Positions 46,773 through 58,798 of a DNA stretch of 64,000 nucleotides are shown here, piece by piece. Each line of letters begins with the position of its first letter. Position 1 is the first letter of the stretch. Source of the DNA: Juglans regia (Eukaryota; Streptophyta; Magnoliopsida; Fagales; Juglandaceae); assembly GCF_001411555.2 (NCBI RefSeq), contig NC_049902.1:16338827-16402826 (forward strand), given 5' to 3'. The position numbers and the translations under genes are program-made. Below the pieces are notes generated by a model that searched no databases, had not been told where the DNA came from, and was given only the letters and a program-made list of their open reading frames with translations.

Positions 46773-47480
46773 ATATTAAAATCTGATCATTATTTATTTA
46801 TTTTTTAAATGAATTCTTTAAATTGAGTGAACGTTTAGAAGTCTCCAATTTTCATATTTCCAAATTACGATAAGCAAATAATCCACATCCCAATTAGATC
46901 ATGGTAGTTATACTGCATTCAATATTGCAAATTGCTCTACTTCAAAGTGATCGCAAGTGGGTTGTTCATACATATATAGTTAAAGCTCTAATGGAGACGA
47001 TCGATGATCAGGAATATTAAGGCACTAGTATATGCATGGTTTTCACTTTTTTCTTTTTATTGGTGCACTTGACAGATGACGTATAGTCTATACAGCACTT
47101 CGTAAGTACATAAATATAATAAACTTGCTTTGGTCATGAGAATTAAAATGCAAGTTTCAATAACGTCAGAGGGGAAGGGAAGTTTTCTAATATATCTATC
47201 TTAATTAGCAGATAATGATGATTAAAAATAGAGACGTACCATCGCTGTTTTAATTACGGACGTATAAGCTTGTGTACAAATTAAACGTGCTTATTGAAGT
47301 TCTGCGTGTCAGAATTAATGCTTTTCCTTCCAGGTATAAAATATAGTTAATAGTAGTGCTTTATTCCATACTTTATCAAATTAAATTTCTTTTACAACGG
47401 CGCGTATGCTTTGTCACATGATTGATCATATGCTGTGGCACCTTATAATATTAAATTTGCAGGTCCAATTTAGATGCAAC

Positions 47481-47481
<1 letters not shown>

Positions 47482-47515
<34 letters not shown>

Positions 47516-47521
47516 ATATAT
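47482..47521. repeat. (TA)n microsatellite
   Basis: Two TA runs separated by a single extra T, together about 40 bases. Confidence 0.9.
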
Positions 47522-47562
47522 CCCTAATGCATGTAAAACACATGGAGCACACAATTAATATA

Positions 47563-47736
47563 GAGTAATTCTACATACAATCGTGAAGTGCGTAACCGCC
47601 GCGTAATCGCTTTGAAAAAGAGTGGGGTCCACTATTAAAAAATTAATTTTTTTCATGTGGGTCCCATGTTTTATTCATTTTTTTCAAAGCGATTACGCGG
47701 CGGTTACGCAATTCACGGTTGTAAGTATATTTTCTC
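47563..47736. mobile_element. Snap-back MITE with exact 9-bp target duplication, 174 bp
   Basis: Left arm (TACAATCGTGAAGTGCGTAA onward from 47576) and right arm (47680-47723) are inverted copies over about 45 bases with two mismatches, and both carry the GC-rich core ACCGCCGCGTAATCGC. The outer tips are GAGTAA and TTTCTC. ATTAATATA flanks it on both sides (47554-47562 and 47737-47745). The 9-bp duplication points to Mutator-type transposition. The 64-residue open frame across it is a translation of the hairpin, not a gene. Confidence 0.9.
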
Positions 47737-47849
47737 ATTAATATAGGTCGCGCGGATTCACTTTTCTGTAATTTAATGCGTTTGGCATATTCCCATGCAT
47801 CTTTTGTATTTCTTCCCGACCGTACCGTGTGGGCCAAACAAATTGTTTA

Positions 47850-48045
47850 TCCATTTGAAATAAAATGAGATAAAATGACATGTTTTATTAAAAATTAAAT
47901 AAAATATTTTAAAATATAATTTTAAAATATAATTTTTATTTTAAAATTTTAAAATTTTAAAAAATTAAATTATTTATTATATTTTATATAAAATTTTAAA
48001 AAAATTATAATGATGAGATGAAATAATTTTATATATCCAAATCGG
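47850..48045. mobile_element. Degenerate Tourist-like MITE
   Basis: Carries ATAAAATGAGATAAAATGA at one side and AATGATGAGATGAAATAATT at the other around an AAATTTTAAAATTT-rich centre, as in the intact copy at 26632. The ends are eroded. Confidence 0.45.
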
Positions 48046-48059
48046 ATAAAAACTATCCG

Positions 48060-50540
48060 CTGTATAGTTAGCCATAATCATATCACCGAAATACCCTCCA
48101 TTAATTCAGCTTTATTTATTTATTTTTTATTTTTTTTGGAATAACCCTACAATTAAGCTATGTTATGAAGGGACGTGCATGCTTATCTAACTAGTGGAAA
48201 GCTAGGATATCAAATGAGATGATAGATCAATCAGAACGCTCCAATCTTGTAATTTCATTTTAGTCGAAGGTGATCTTTATGCCACCACTAACGGCCTGGC
48301 AATTAGCATTATCGCCATTTCTTCTTTTCTTTTTAAGTCTATATTAATAAAATAAAAATAAAAATGAGTAATGTTGTACTCTATAGTCTATATTCTTATT
48401 TTATTTATATCTTATTATATAAGATGTCGTATATTTATTCTTATTAAATGATAAAAAATAATTTAATAAAAAAATATCTAATCATAATAAATATATTATA
48501 TTTTACATAATTAGATGAAAATGAGATAAAGATATAGTGCATATAATTTAATAATTTCTTTTCATATTTTCCGACAGATGCTGACACCATGATACACATA
48601 AAGCAACCCTGCACTGCAGCACTGCTTCAGAATTGTTAAAGAAAGTACCTGCAGAATCGTTATTACAACATGTGCATTATTCTGTATAAAATTAACTTTT
48701 TCACGTGATTTTTAGTTACATGAGTAGTCCTGTAACTAACTTCAGGGCTTCGCTCTCATCTTCCTCTGAAATAACCTGGAAGTAACATGTACAGACGTAC
48801 ACGAAGTCAATGGAGATCATGTAGAAAGACCGATCAATATGATCTGAGGAGAGTCCAAAGCCTACCTAGCTACCACGATTCTACTTCACAAACACGTGCA
48901 CGCAAGCACATGATGATCTCTCACTCCGTCATCGGATTGTCAATGACGGAATACATGAAATCCACATGTTACCCTTGTATTGATACTTAAATGTATTCTA
49001 TATATGTTCTAAATTAAGAAAGATTTTTAAGATATAGTCAACGGTGTACGTATGTGACAAAGAGAGTGGGACATAGAACATTAAAAACTGTTTTGAGATT
49101 CCAGATCTTAAGAATCTTGCATTATATAAAGATCTGAATATATTCTGTCTATAGAAAACTTGAAATGAATCAGTAGCTGTACCGGAAATGAAGGTGGAGG
49201 AAAAGGGCCGCGTGGGACACGCGCGGATATAATGACGCGCAAGCTGCTTGCAACGCGGGAAAAGACTTGTTTGTGGATTGCGTTCTTCTTTTACATGAAA
49301 CTTTACATGCCGCCTTTTTACAAGAAAGTAAACATGTGTTTGGCAATTGGGATATATGAAAAAGGAAAGGGCATGGACATCCACCTAATTGTTTTCAATG
49401 AACAGAGGCCCCGCGCCCACCCACCACTATGCACACTTTAAAGAAAGAAAAGTGTGTGTCTATATCGATCCGGCATCCTAGAACTTACACAGCGACCCCA
49501 AACACGTAGCCACAACTGCAGCAAAGGAGAAACTTAAGAGTGAGATTTAGAGACGAAACATACGTGGATGTAGATATCCACAAATCGCGGAGAAAATCCT
49601 ATAAAAGTTAAAACCCAACAACGTGTAATGCATAAAAGCATGAGGCATATATGATCAGATCAGGGAGTGAGGCGAGCTAACAACCACACAATATATAGGG
49701 ACTTACTTGGACCAAATAAATAAAAAGTAGTGCAACATGTATTTATAATTTTATCTATAAAACTCATTTTATCAATTTTTCTTTAAGTTAAAATTTTGAA
49801 TTTAAAATTTTATAATTTTTAGTATATCAGTAGTTGAAACGTAGAGAAGTAAATTTTTTGTATATTTTTCTTAAATATAGTTAACATTTTTCATAATGAA
49901 AAGAAAATGTGAAATTCGAATTGTGAAAGTACAAAGCATGTTCATGTTTGAAAAGTGAAATGAGATGAAAATTTTATGAATAGTAGTAAAATAATTTGTA
50001 AATAATAGTAAAATAGTTTGAGTTAAGATTTTTATTGATTTTTAAAAAATGAGAGAAAAATTTAATAAATATTATAAAATGAATAAATTGTTTGATTATA
50101 ATTTTTATTTCGAAATTTAAAAAAATTATATTATTTTTTATATTTTATTTAGAAATTTAGAAAATGTATAATAATTAAACGAAAAAAATTATAAAAAGTT
50201 TTGATGTTCTCAGTGCTGCCTTACGATCATGACCCTACTAGCTAGGGTTTTTTATGCATTCACATTCCAAGTCAACTTGTAGTACCATAGGGTCCAAACT
50301 TCAAAATCGGCCGGGTTCGGGTTGCTACGGGAGGAAACATGAATATTATTCCTCATGCTGCCGACATTAATGCGTTTTGGACAAAATAAATATCTTAATT
50401 TGTTTTAAGAATAAAATAACGTTCAGACCTGATCCATTCTGCTTTTGGGCTCAATCGACAAAGCTTGAGTGGCATTTTTACTAGTGTTTGCCTCGTTTGA
50501 ATTACCGACAATATTCTACTTACATATGTATTAGTTGTTA
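48060..50540. other. Intergenic DNA, no gene recognised
   Basis: AT-rich sequence with one more MITE-like patch (49945-50200, GAAATGAGATGAAAATTTTAT). The 128-residue minus frame at 48998-49384 and the plus frame at 48787-48990 have no recognisable domain. A somewhat less AT-rich patch at 49180-49520 (CGCGTGGGACACGCGCGG) could be promoter-like, but no gene follows. Confidence 0.35.
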
Positions 50541-50556
50541 AGATGTATGCAAAAAA

Positions 50557-51204
50557 TGTGTTTTATACCACCAACTATTCGAATGACCTACAATAAATAA
50601 ATAGATGTATTGAAAACCCAAAAAAAACTCCAATACCTAAATTAGAGAGGTAGCCTCAATGTAATTATATCAAGAAATCAAGGGATTGTTTGTTACCTCC
50701 ATAAGCTATTTATAGAGGCACAAAGAAGTGTTGAGGGCGTCGATAACCATCAGTTTCGTATGTTTATCTCTAATTATTCTTTAATGAGAGGAGGGGATAA
50801 CAACCCTGATTTATAGGTGTTATTCTTTCTAGGATAACTACCCTAATTGGTGGGCATTATCTTCTTGTGAGTATCGTTATTCTCTTATTAGTACCATGTT
50901 CTCGTTGGCCCTTGGGCCATAAGTCTCATAGGTCAAGGTGGTGGGTTGGGCATGCCTTCCAATCGTGGGCTTCACAGTTAGGGAATCCAAATATCCCTTC
51001 CAATTATTCTATTAATTTTCTTTGTGCAAGTACACAAGAAATTAACTAGTTTCGCACCTTCTACTCTCGCGTGGGTATCTTACCCCGCTGGCTTATGATA
51101 GATAGGCGGTTGGCTAGATTTCATCTTTCCCTACCTCGCCGAGGGTCCATGCTAGCTAGTGTGAGGGTTTAAGCTTTCGCGCATTTCTCTAAATGTGGCT
51201 CACA
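50557..51204 (-). mobile_element. Probable 3' LTR region of the Tat-type element, minus strand
   Basis: The minus strand shows an LTR-like series: a U3 with related repeats (GGTAGTTATCCTAGAAAGAA and GGTTGTTATCCCC), a TATA box at 50707-50714 (CTATAAATAG), then GGAGGTAACAAACAATCCC and a transcribed-looking stretch with AATTACATTGAGGCTACC. The limits used here (TGTG at 50557 and CACA at 51204) are only candidates. No polypurine tract could be fixed. The orientation agrees with the pol genes at 60.9-64 kb. Confidence 0.45.
50707..50714 (-). promoter_or_regulatory. LTR TATA box
   Basis: The minus strand reads GCCTCTATAAATAGCTTATG, a consensus plant TATA box, in the orientation of the Tat-type element. 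Confidence 0.55.
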
Positions 51205-52461
51205 TCAGCCATAATCGTTCGTGCGCTTTCAATCCCTTCTATTTAAAAGAAATGGCAACCGTTGGCGCAATCAACCTTTCAAATTCTCAAGAATTCTCAT
51301 GATTACCTTTCCCCAACTTTCTCTTTCTTGATTCACTTCCTTTCAACCATATCAAACCTCTTCTCTTCACATTCTCTCTCCCTTTTGTCTCCTCTTCTTT
51401 TCGCATTCCTTCTCCCTTTTTGTCTCCTCCCCCTTCTTTCTCGAGCCCTCTGCGAGCGTTATCAAGGACGTGTTGAGAAATCCTTAGCACCAGTCTGTCC
51501 AAGCTTACCCAATTAACAGCCCGCCAATATTTAAGTGACACCTAGACTTTCCACCACAGCTATCTTGTATATGCACTACATCAGATTGGCATAAATCAAT
51601 TTAGCCCTTACGCTCAGCTCAGCCCCTTCAAACCCCCCTCTCAAGATCTCAGCCCCAACTATTGGCAAAAATGAATTTAGCCCCCACACTTAGCTTAGCC
51701 CTTTCCTCGCAAGGCTGCCACTTCGCATCCCTCTCGCACGGCTAGGAGTTCGCACAAGTTCGTCTCCTCTCGCAACACAGAGGCTAACGCCCCTTGATCA
51801 AATGAGAAATATGCATACAACTTGGCCTGTATATTATGCTCATCTCAAAGCATAAGATGAGACATAAATGAAAGTTATTAAGGCTCCTCATCAGTTTGGA
51901 ATGCATATATCATGTGTAAAAAAGAACATTTCACTCAGGGACCCAACTCCCTGCAAGTATAGCCAATGAACTCAGGTTTTATCTTGGTCTTGTAGGGTAA
52001 TGGTCATTAAGATTTTATTCTAATATTTAGAGGTGGTCTGAATCATTGGTATGGGGTAAACGTAAGAAATCTTTGTGGATGAGCAAAAGTGTAAACGAAA
52101 AAACTCTTTCAAACATTCTGTCAAACACCATTAGTGTCTTGGAAGATCAATGTTGTAATGTAAAAGAGAAAACCTTAGAATGCCGATTGAGTACTGGAAA
52201 TGGTATTAAATACCTAAGCAACACCAAGGCCACCAATGTCAGCCATGAACAACCATTAGTTGGCAACTGGGATGGTGGGCGACAGACCAGTGGCGGTGGA
52301 ATTGAACTTGCATAATGGGCAATAGACTAGTGGTGCGAAATCGACTTGGGTGAAGGATTGAGATGGTGGGCAACACCAAGGAAGGCAACGGATGGTCGGC
52401 ATCGGACTGGTGGCGGTGGACTAGTGGTGGCGGTGCTAAGAAATTGGAAGCACAAAGGATC
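51205..52461. mobile_element. Non-coding part of the Tat-type element or its flank
   Basis: Contains a pyrimidine-rich plus-strand stretch (51330-51450, TCTCTCTCCC words), which on the minus strand is purine-rich, and a plus-strand CTATTTAAAAG TATA-like site at 51240 that could serve the antisense ORF. Open frames at 51262-51541 and 52046-52315 have no recognisable domain. Segments with AATTTAGCCCTTACGCTCAG and AATTTAGCCCCCACACTTAG near 51600 and 51675 are a diverged direct repeat. Confidence 0.35.
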
Positions 52462-55400
52462 TGTGATGCCCCCAGATTCCGCTTGGGATCGGACTGACAT
52501 ATGAAGCATCTGGACATGCAACACAAGGTTACCTGTCTCTGTTCATGACAATTAAAGATGCAATGTTCCTAACATGCAGCTAACATTGTTCAATATTTGC
52601 AGCAGATAATAATTTTCTTTTTTTTACCAATAATACTATGCACAAAATTGAAAATATCTCAAATACATAAAACGTATTTCATACATAATAACATACTAAA
52701 CAACTGAGATTACAATGCTAATCCAAAATGGTTGTGATCAAAAGAGTACTGGAGACTCAACTCCATACGTACAAGAAGTAATTTAAGTTAATTACTATAC
52801 TATCATTGACGTCGCACCGTCGTTTAGTCAACCGTTTCCAGTTGGTTGATTTTCGGCTCTCCTTCAGATCCTATAACAAGATCTAAAATTCGTGGAGGAA
52901 TGGTAGTTGAGACTACCACAGTGAGATTTGATTACAAATCTTAGCAAGTTAACAGAAAACCTTCACACAAGTTAATGATGCATGCATGGCAATAAAAAGC
53001 ATGAATGCATAATCAAAGTCATAAGTAATCATAACATAACCTGACATACAACATAGCATAATTGACATAACTTAAACTGAAATATGAACTGAACTTGACT
53101 TGCTTAAACTGAATTGGACTTAAACTAAGACTCGATTTGACATGAACTTGATTTGAAACTTTACTTAACATGAACTTGGACTTGAATTGAAACTTAACTT
53201 GACACAAACTTGAACTTGAACTGAAACTTAACTTTACATGAACTTGAACTGACATCTCTACTTAACATGAACTTGGACTTGAATTTTGACAATCAAAATG
53301 ATTTCGCTAGCCGTTTCATGAGGAATAGTGAACAATCAGAATGATTCCGCCAACCATATTCCATTACAGATACTCAGACAATCAGAATGATTCCATCATG
53401 ATTATTTTAAAACACGCACCCTATCAATCAAAATGATTACACCAGGAGTACCTAGTAATACTCTGACAATCAGAATGATTACGCCAGAAATATCTGGATA
53501 AATAAACTTGAACTGAATTCTGACAATCAAAATGATTTCGCCAGAAGTACCTCGCTTGAATTACAAATGGAGATGCTCAGACAATCATAGTGATTACATG
53601 GGATTTTTCCCTTGATTTTTGTTTCAATTCTCCTAATTTCAAAACTCACGATCAAACCAATTTTTTGCAACAAAGATCTTCCTATCCTAAGTTTTAAAAC
53701 ATACTTAAACGTCCATTAAAAGAAATGCTAATCATCACCACCAAATGTTTTAGTAAAAAAATCCAAACTTGTTAACCAAAAACAAACCCTTGAATCACAA
53801 GTTTTGACCTTTTTCAAAACATTTCTAAGAATTCCAAAAAATAAAATCTTACATTTAACATATTCATAACATCATCCTAAGATCAACCATATTTTAAATC
53901 ATCAAACAAAAGTCACCAAAAATCACAAAACAATACTTGGAGTTTTCGGTTCTACACTTAGTCCAAAAACAGAAACTTTTCTTTAACTAGCGTTGATCAA
54001 TCTCTTGATCTATGGCTTCAAAAGATGAGATTTTCAAACTAAAACATTACATGAGTGTGTCCTCAAACATCACTTGGCTAAAAATTAATAAAACATGGAT
54101 TTAACCCAAAAATATCAAATCTTAGACCTAACCAAAATCCTCTTACATAGAAAACTCATATCTTTGAAACTAGTACTAAATATCTTCAAAACAACAACAT
54201 TCATATAAGAGGCTTAGGATCATGAAATAAAAATATCAAAGTCATTGGAGTAAGATTAAATCACGAAATATTCAAACTTTCTCAAAGCAGAAACTATTTT
54301 TCCCCTTCCAGTTTCTAAGTTTCCATATCTAAGAAAATCTTTCATCAAAAGTTTTAGTCATGAAACAAATCCATAATGAATATTCATAAACACATGTTAA
54401 CAACACTCCGTAAAATTTTTGGACCAACATATGTTCATTAGCTTGATAAAAAACTCCAAAATATAACACACTGTCCAGTTCAACATCCAGAATGACCTTT
54501 CCATGGTTAAAACAACTTTGACCAACAAAATGACCACGAAATGAAAAAAATAAGTAATCTACGAAAACTATACTCAAAAGTGAACAACTTTTATGAAGAA
54601 GTCATTGCATAAAAATACATACAAAGGGTCGTAAATGGCCACACAAAATGACTCAGAAAACTGCCAAACAAAATGACTCATAAAACTGCCAAAGAGAGCT
54701 CTTTTGGGTTTCTCTCTTAGAACAGGGTGAAGAAGTGATGAAATGAAAGTAAGGGTGCCTTGCATGCCTATATACTTCTGGAGGGTGAGGTATTGGCTTG
54801 AATGACTCTTGAGGGATGGTGCTTAGGTCACAAAAAGGCAAGAAAAGTGGAGGGGAAGTGGGCTACTACTGCTGCCTTCTAGAAGGGGTGTGATGAGGTG
54901 GCTTTTTCCCCTCATATCAAGCATGACTTTGGGATGTCATGATCATTGGATGGTTAGCTATGGGTGGGTGGAAACTTCCTCAAGAAGTTTTGCTAAAGTG
55001 GCCAAAATTCGTGGGCCTTAACCATGTGGGCTTCAATTTGGGGTTTAAAGGGGGTTTGGTTAGGGTTGGGGATGCTATCAAGCCCAAATCTAATTTTTCT
55101 TGGCCCAATAAAAATTCCAAAGTTTAAAAGGTTGAATAATGATGTCATTACACGAATTTAAGAAATTAATAGCATGTGGAAGTGATTTAATCAAGTGATT
55201 AAAGACAATGCTATAAATTGGATCAAATAGGGTTTGGAGGCCAACTTTAGGGTTTCAGCTTCAACCAAACTTTTAGGGCTTCAATTGGATTCCAATCATT
55301 TAAGGTTTACCTAGGGTTGAAACTCTCTTTGGTATGGCACAAATTGGTTGATCGGATGAAAAAGAATAGGGTTTCGCTTATGTGACATGATCTCACACTT

Positions 55401-55973
55401 TGATTCCTTCATAATCCAACTCATGGTTCGTCTTTGTGCCAAGTGTCCAATACTATTCACAAAGTGTGGCTATGAAGTTTCCAAATAAAACTTCTCTAAC
55501 CTAATTTGGACATTTCACACTGTGATTTTGAAAACACTACACTAGATGCTACTATAGAAGTTACTATTCACTCCAAGAAAGTGAAACATAAACTTTACAT
55601 TGTAAAACCTAAATATTCATACAAACCTAACTGTGCAATTCGTTTATTGAAATTCAATCATGAAGTGCCTCAAAATAAGCAAAACGCATTTTCGAATAAG
55701 CGTTTCATTCAAAAACTAAAAATGAGATTATTGCGCTATAAAATCCTAAATATTCAACTGAGTCTAATGGTGCAAACCATATCTCAATCTAACATTTCTA
55801 ACTACATCAAATAAATAAAATCGTACTTCTGGCACCCTAGTGAGTGATAACTCTGGGTGTGCTGACAAACTAAAACTTACGCGATTGGTTGAATCGTGAA
55901 AATTGATGGTGTTTTCACGAGGTTCTTAAAGTCTATAGAAATTCCACCATTGAATTTCTAGTGGGTTGTTACA
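52462..55973 (-). mobile_element. Solo LTR, family B, 3.5 kb, inserted in the Tat-type element
   Basis: On the minus strand it starts TGTAACAACCC at 55973 and ends GGGGGCATCACA at 52462. GGATC (52457-52461) and AGATC (55974-55978) flank it, a 5-bp duplication with one mismatch. It is homologous along its length to the LTR at 13618-18209: the GCAACACAAGGTTACCTGTC segment, stem 1 at 52924-52941, CATGAACTTGAAC repeats, and the TTCACGAGG..ATTCCACCA start. There is no internal sequence on either side, so it is a solo LTR. Open frames inside (53019-53255, 54329-54841) are repeat or leader translations. Confidence 0.8.
53290..53600. repeat. Degenerate minisatellite in the family B solo LTR
   Basis: Six or more copies of GACAATCAGAATGATTCCGC with variable spacers of 30-40 bases. 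The equivalent place in the sister LTR (14600-14830) holds an unrelated repeat. Confidence 0.75.
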
Positions 55974-56138
55974 AGATCGGTTTTCTATCGTATCTTCTAG
56001 CACGTTGGCATATTCCTTTTGTTTCCAATGTGAATGAGTGTATTGTAGGTTTGGTGTAATTTTTGAGGTGACATCATATGTGTGGAAGGCTATTATACTA
56101 ATAAAATCAGGCTGACCGCTTAGAACGGAACTGTTTGT

Positions 56139-58690
56139 TGCAATGGCTAATCGTGGCTCCTCCCGTACTCCCATCAGGTCCTCTGGCCAACCCTGGCAAA
56201 GGCCTCCTCCCCACCTGCCGCCGAGTCTTTTCTCAGCCAAAGCCCTACCTCCTTTGAGGGTTTTTCTTGCCATTCCACCCTAAATGATCAGGACCTGACA
56301 AAGTTGAGATCCACTTATCAAATCCCTGACTCTATGAAACTCTTTATTCCTGAGGTAGGGTGCATCAACGAAGAAGGGTTTGCTGGTGACGTGGCCCTCA
56401 CAGTGTGTGCCCTGGCGCATGGGCTATGGTTCCCCTTCCTATGCCCCTTTTGTGATGTTTTGAACTTCTTGGGGGTTGGCCCCTGCCCAGCTTCACTCAC
56501 ACGCTTGGTGTGTTCTTATGTGTTTATGCGTAGTATTTCGCATGGTCTTGGAGCCCCTGGGGGAGGCGTACCTAGAATTGACGGTGAAAGAGTTGCTCTC
56601 TTTTTACAGGGTGAAGGTGCTACCAGGCAACATCTGCAGCTTCCGTGTTTGGTCGTAGCGCTTGGTGGCCTTCGAGGCCCACTACTCTAATGCCAAGGAA
56701 TGGCAAAAAAAAGTTCTTTGTTTCTGGTAGGGATTGGGAATTTCCTACTGATGACATGAACCTTCAGGATTAACCCGTCCATGCTAATTGGGGCATATGT
56801 TATTGGATTTGACAGAGAACGCTCTCGTGTTGATATAGTCCTTAATTTGGCGAAAGAGAATGACTAGAGTGATCCGTGGACGGAGGATCTCTTCACGGCC
56901 ACTAATATTGATAGGTTCTTGGTGGTGCCTAGCCGTGCCAATGTTAGGGGGCATAAACTTAAAGCTATGATGCCTCTAGCGAAGAGGCTTGCCTCTCAGT
57001 CTACTGAGCCTTCCAAGAAGCACCCTCACCAGTGAAGATGCCGAGGGCGAGGTTGTTGAGGCCTCCGTGGGAGCTGGGGTGGAAGTAGAGAAGGTCGTGG
57101 CTTCTGGTGCCGACCTTGTTGCTGGGAGTGAAATGTCACCAGGACTCAACGACCGCATTGGGTTTATGAGCCAAGCCCTTGCTGACCTGGAAATGGCTTT
57201 CAATTTTGACTTGCCCTCTAAGGGGTTTGATTCAGTAGGTACCCCCCATTTGAGTTCCCTTCGCTTCTCTCCCCCGACTTCAGCTCCCAATTGCGGCGAC
57301 TTTCCCACAGATATTTACAACGCCTTTTCGATAGGCGTGGCTAGGATGGTCAGGCCCGAAGCTACTGATCCTTTTGCTATAGGTGGTGGCTTTGAAACCT
57401 TTGGGGGGCAAAACTCCCCACTAAATTCCCTCCCTGCGACTATGTCAGGGGGTGAGACCCCGCCAACAAACCAGGAGAGGGTTTTTATCCCTTCCCCCTC
57501 CCCCTCTTCTTTGGTTGCGATGCAGACTTGTCGACTCTTCGAGAGAGGGGTGAATCGTCTGTGAAGAATAAGGTGGAGCTGGTCAAGATGAAGTTGGTGG
57601 TGGGACTTCCAGCAACCATGGGGATGGGGGCCATGGTGAAGTCCCAAGCGTGTTGGTGTCTGAGTTAGGAGCTCCAGCCACACTTCCTGTGCCTTTGGTG
57701 GGCTCATCATTATAGGAAGCTCACCTGGCGGCCAGATCAAGTGGGGTTGAGGGGGCTTCGCACAGGAGTCTTGCTCTGCCCACCGGGCCAGTGGCGGAGA
57801 TGTCACAGTGCTTGAAGAACCTTTTGCCTTCGATATTGGCTTGTTGTCTAACTGATCCTTTTTACTTGGATTGTGGGTGATCACAACCATTTGGAAGATG
57901 AAGTGCGTGAGTGCCGAATCTTTGGATATTTCACCAAGAAGGAGATGACTCGGCTTCAGGCCGAGAAGACTGAGGTGGAGTGCTATTTGGAACAGGCTGA
58001 TGGGCACATTCATGCCTTAGAAACCGACCTTGAGTCTCTTCGTGATGAGGGGTGTGAGCTTCGTGGAGAATCGCTCTGCACCCAAATCCCTCCAGGCACG
58101 TGATAGTTTTGCCTTGCAACTAGTGGAATCTATGTGGGAGTCTGCTCATGCTTAAATATCCTGTTTGAATGGGGTGTTGGCCTCCTTTCTGTGGTCAAAG
58201 GCTAATACTGTTCCTGGGAGTCTGCCCAGTCATTGTCTTCCTCCGAAGAGGGGCACAAGAAGCTTACCCTCGAATTGTTAAAGGTGAAGGCGTCATGTGT
58301 AGAGGAGCATAGGCAGTTCGATCTCCAAGTGTCTGAAATGAAGGGCAATCACGAAGGACTGCAATCGAAGTTTGCCGCCTATAAGAAAAATTGGGAGGAT
58401 ACCGACGCCGCGCAGGACAAGATAAATAAAAGTATGATGCGTCTGGACTCCACAATCAAAGAATAGAAGAAGTAGTTGCAGGAGTTGGGTTCCCAGTTGG
58501 CATTGCCAATGGTAAATTGGTCCGTTTGCACCCTCAGTTGGCCACAGCCAAGGCTGTTAGGGACCGGGCTTTCGAGTTTGGCTACGGGGCTAGCATGGCT
58601 CGCTTACAAGCTCACCTATTTGACCAACCCTCAGACCAACTTATGGAGGTTGGATCTGGACGACTTCAAACCTGATGGGGTGTAGTCCCA
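56139..58690 (+). pseudogene. Extra ORF of gypsy-type transposon family, antisense to pol
   Basis: Starts ATG GCT AAT (MANRGSSRTPIRSSG) at 56139 and shifts frame to LTKLRSTYQIPDSMKLFIPE, then FAGDVALTVCALAHGLWFPF and LCPFCDVLNFLGVGPC, the N-terminal pattern of the putative gypsy-type transposon domain (Pfam family known as Transposase_28). Downstream pieces at 57873-58103 and 58233-58466 are coiled-coil-like (LQAEKTEVECYLEQADGHIH; Glu/Lys/Leu-rich), also typical of these proteins. At least four frame breaks are evident, so no intact protein results. It lies on the opposite strand to the pol genes, between the pol end and the LTR. Extra ORFs in this antisense position are known in Tat-lineage elements; their role is unknown. 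Confidence 0.7.
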
Positions 58691-58798
58691 ATTCGTGGAC
58701 GCTCGGGGACGCAACACCATGCCTGAAGCCTTTTCCACACCGTTTTCTTCATACCATCCTAGTGGGACCCCGCCATCATGACAGAACACTGCCTCCCC

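Noticed and set aside
47643..47837. 64-residue minus-strand ORF
   Set aside because: It crosses the arm of the snap-back MITE; no protein signal.
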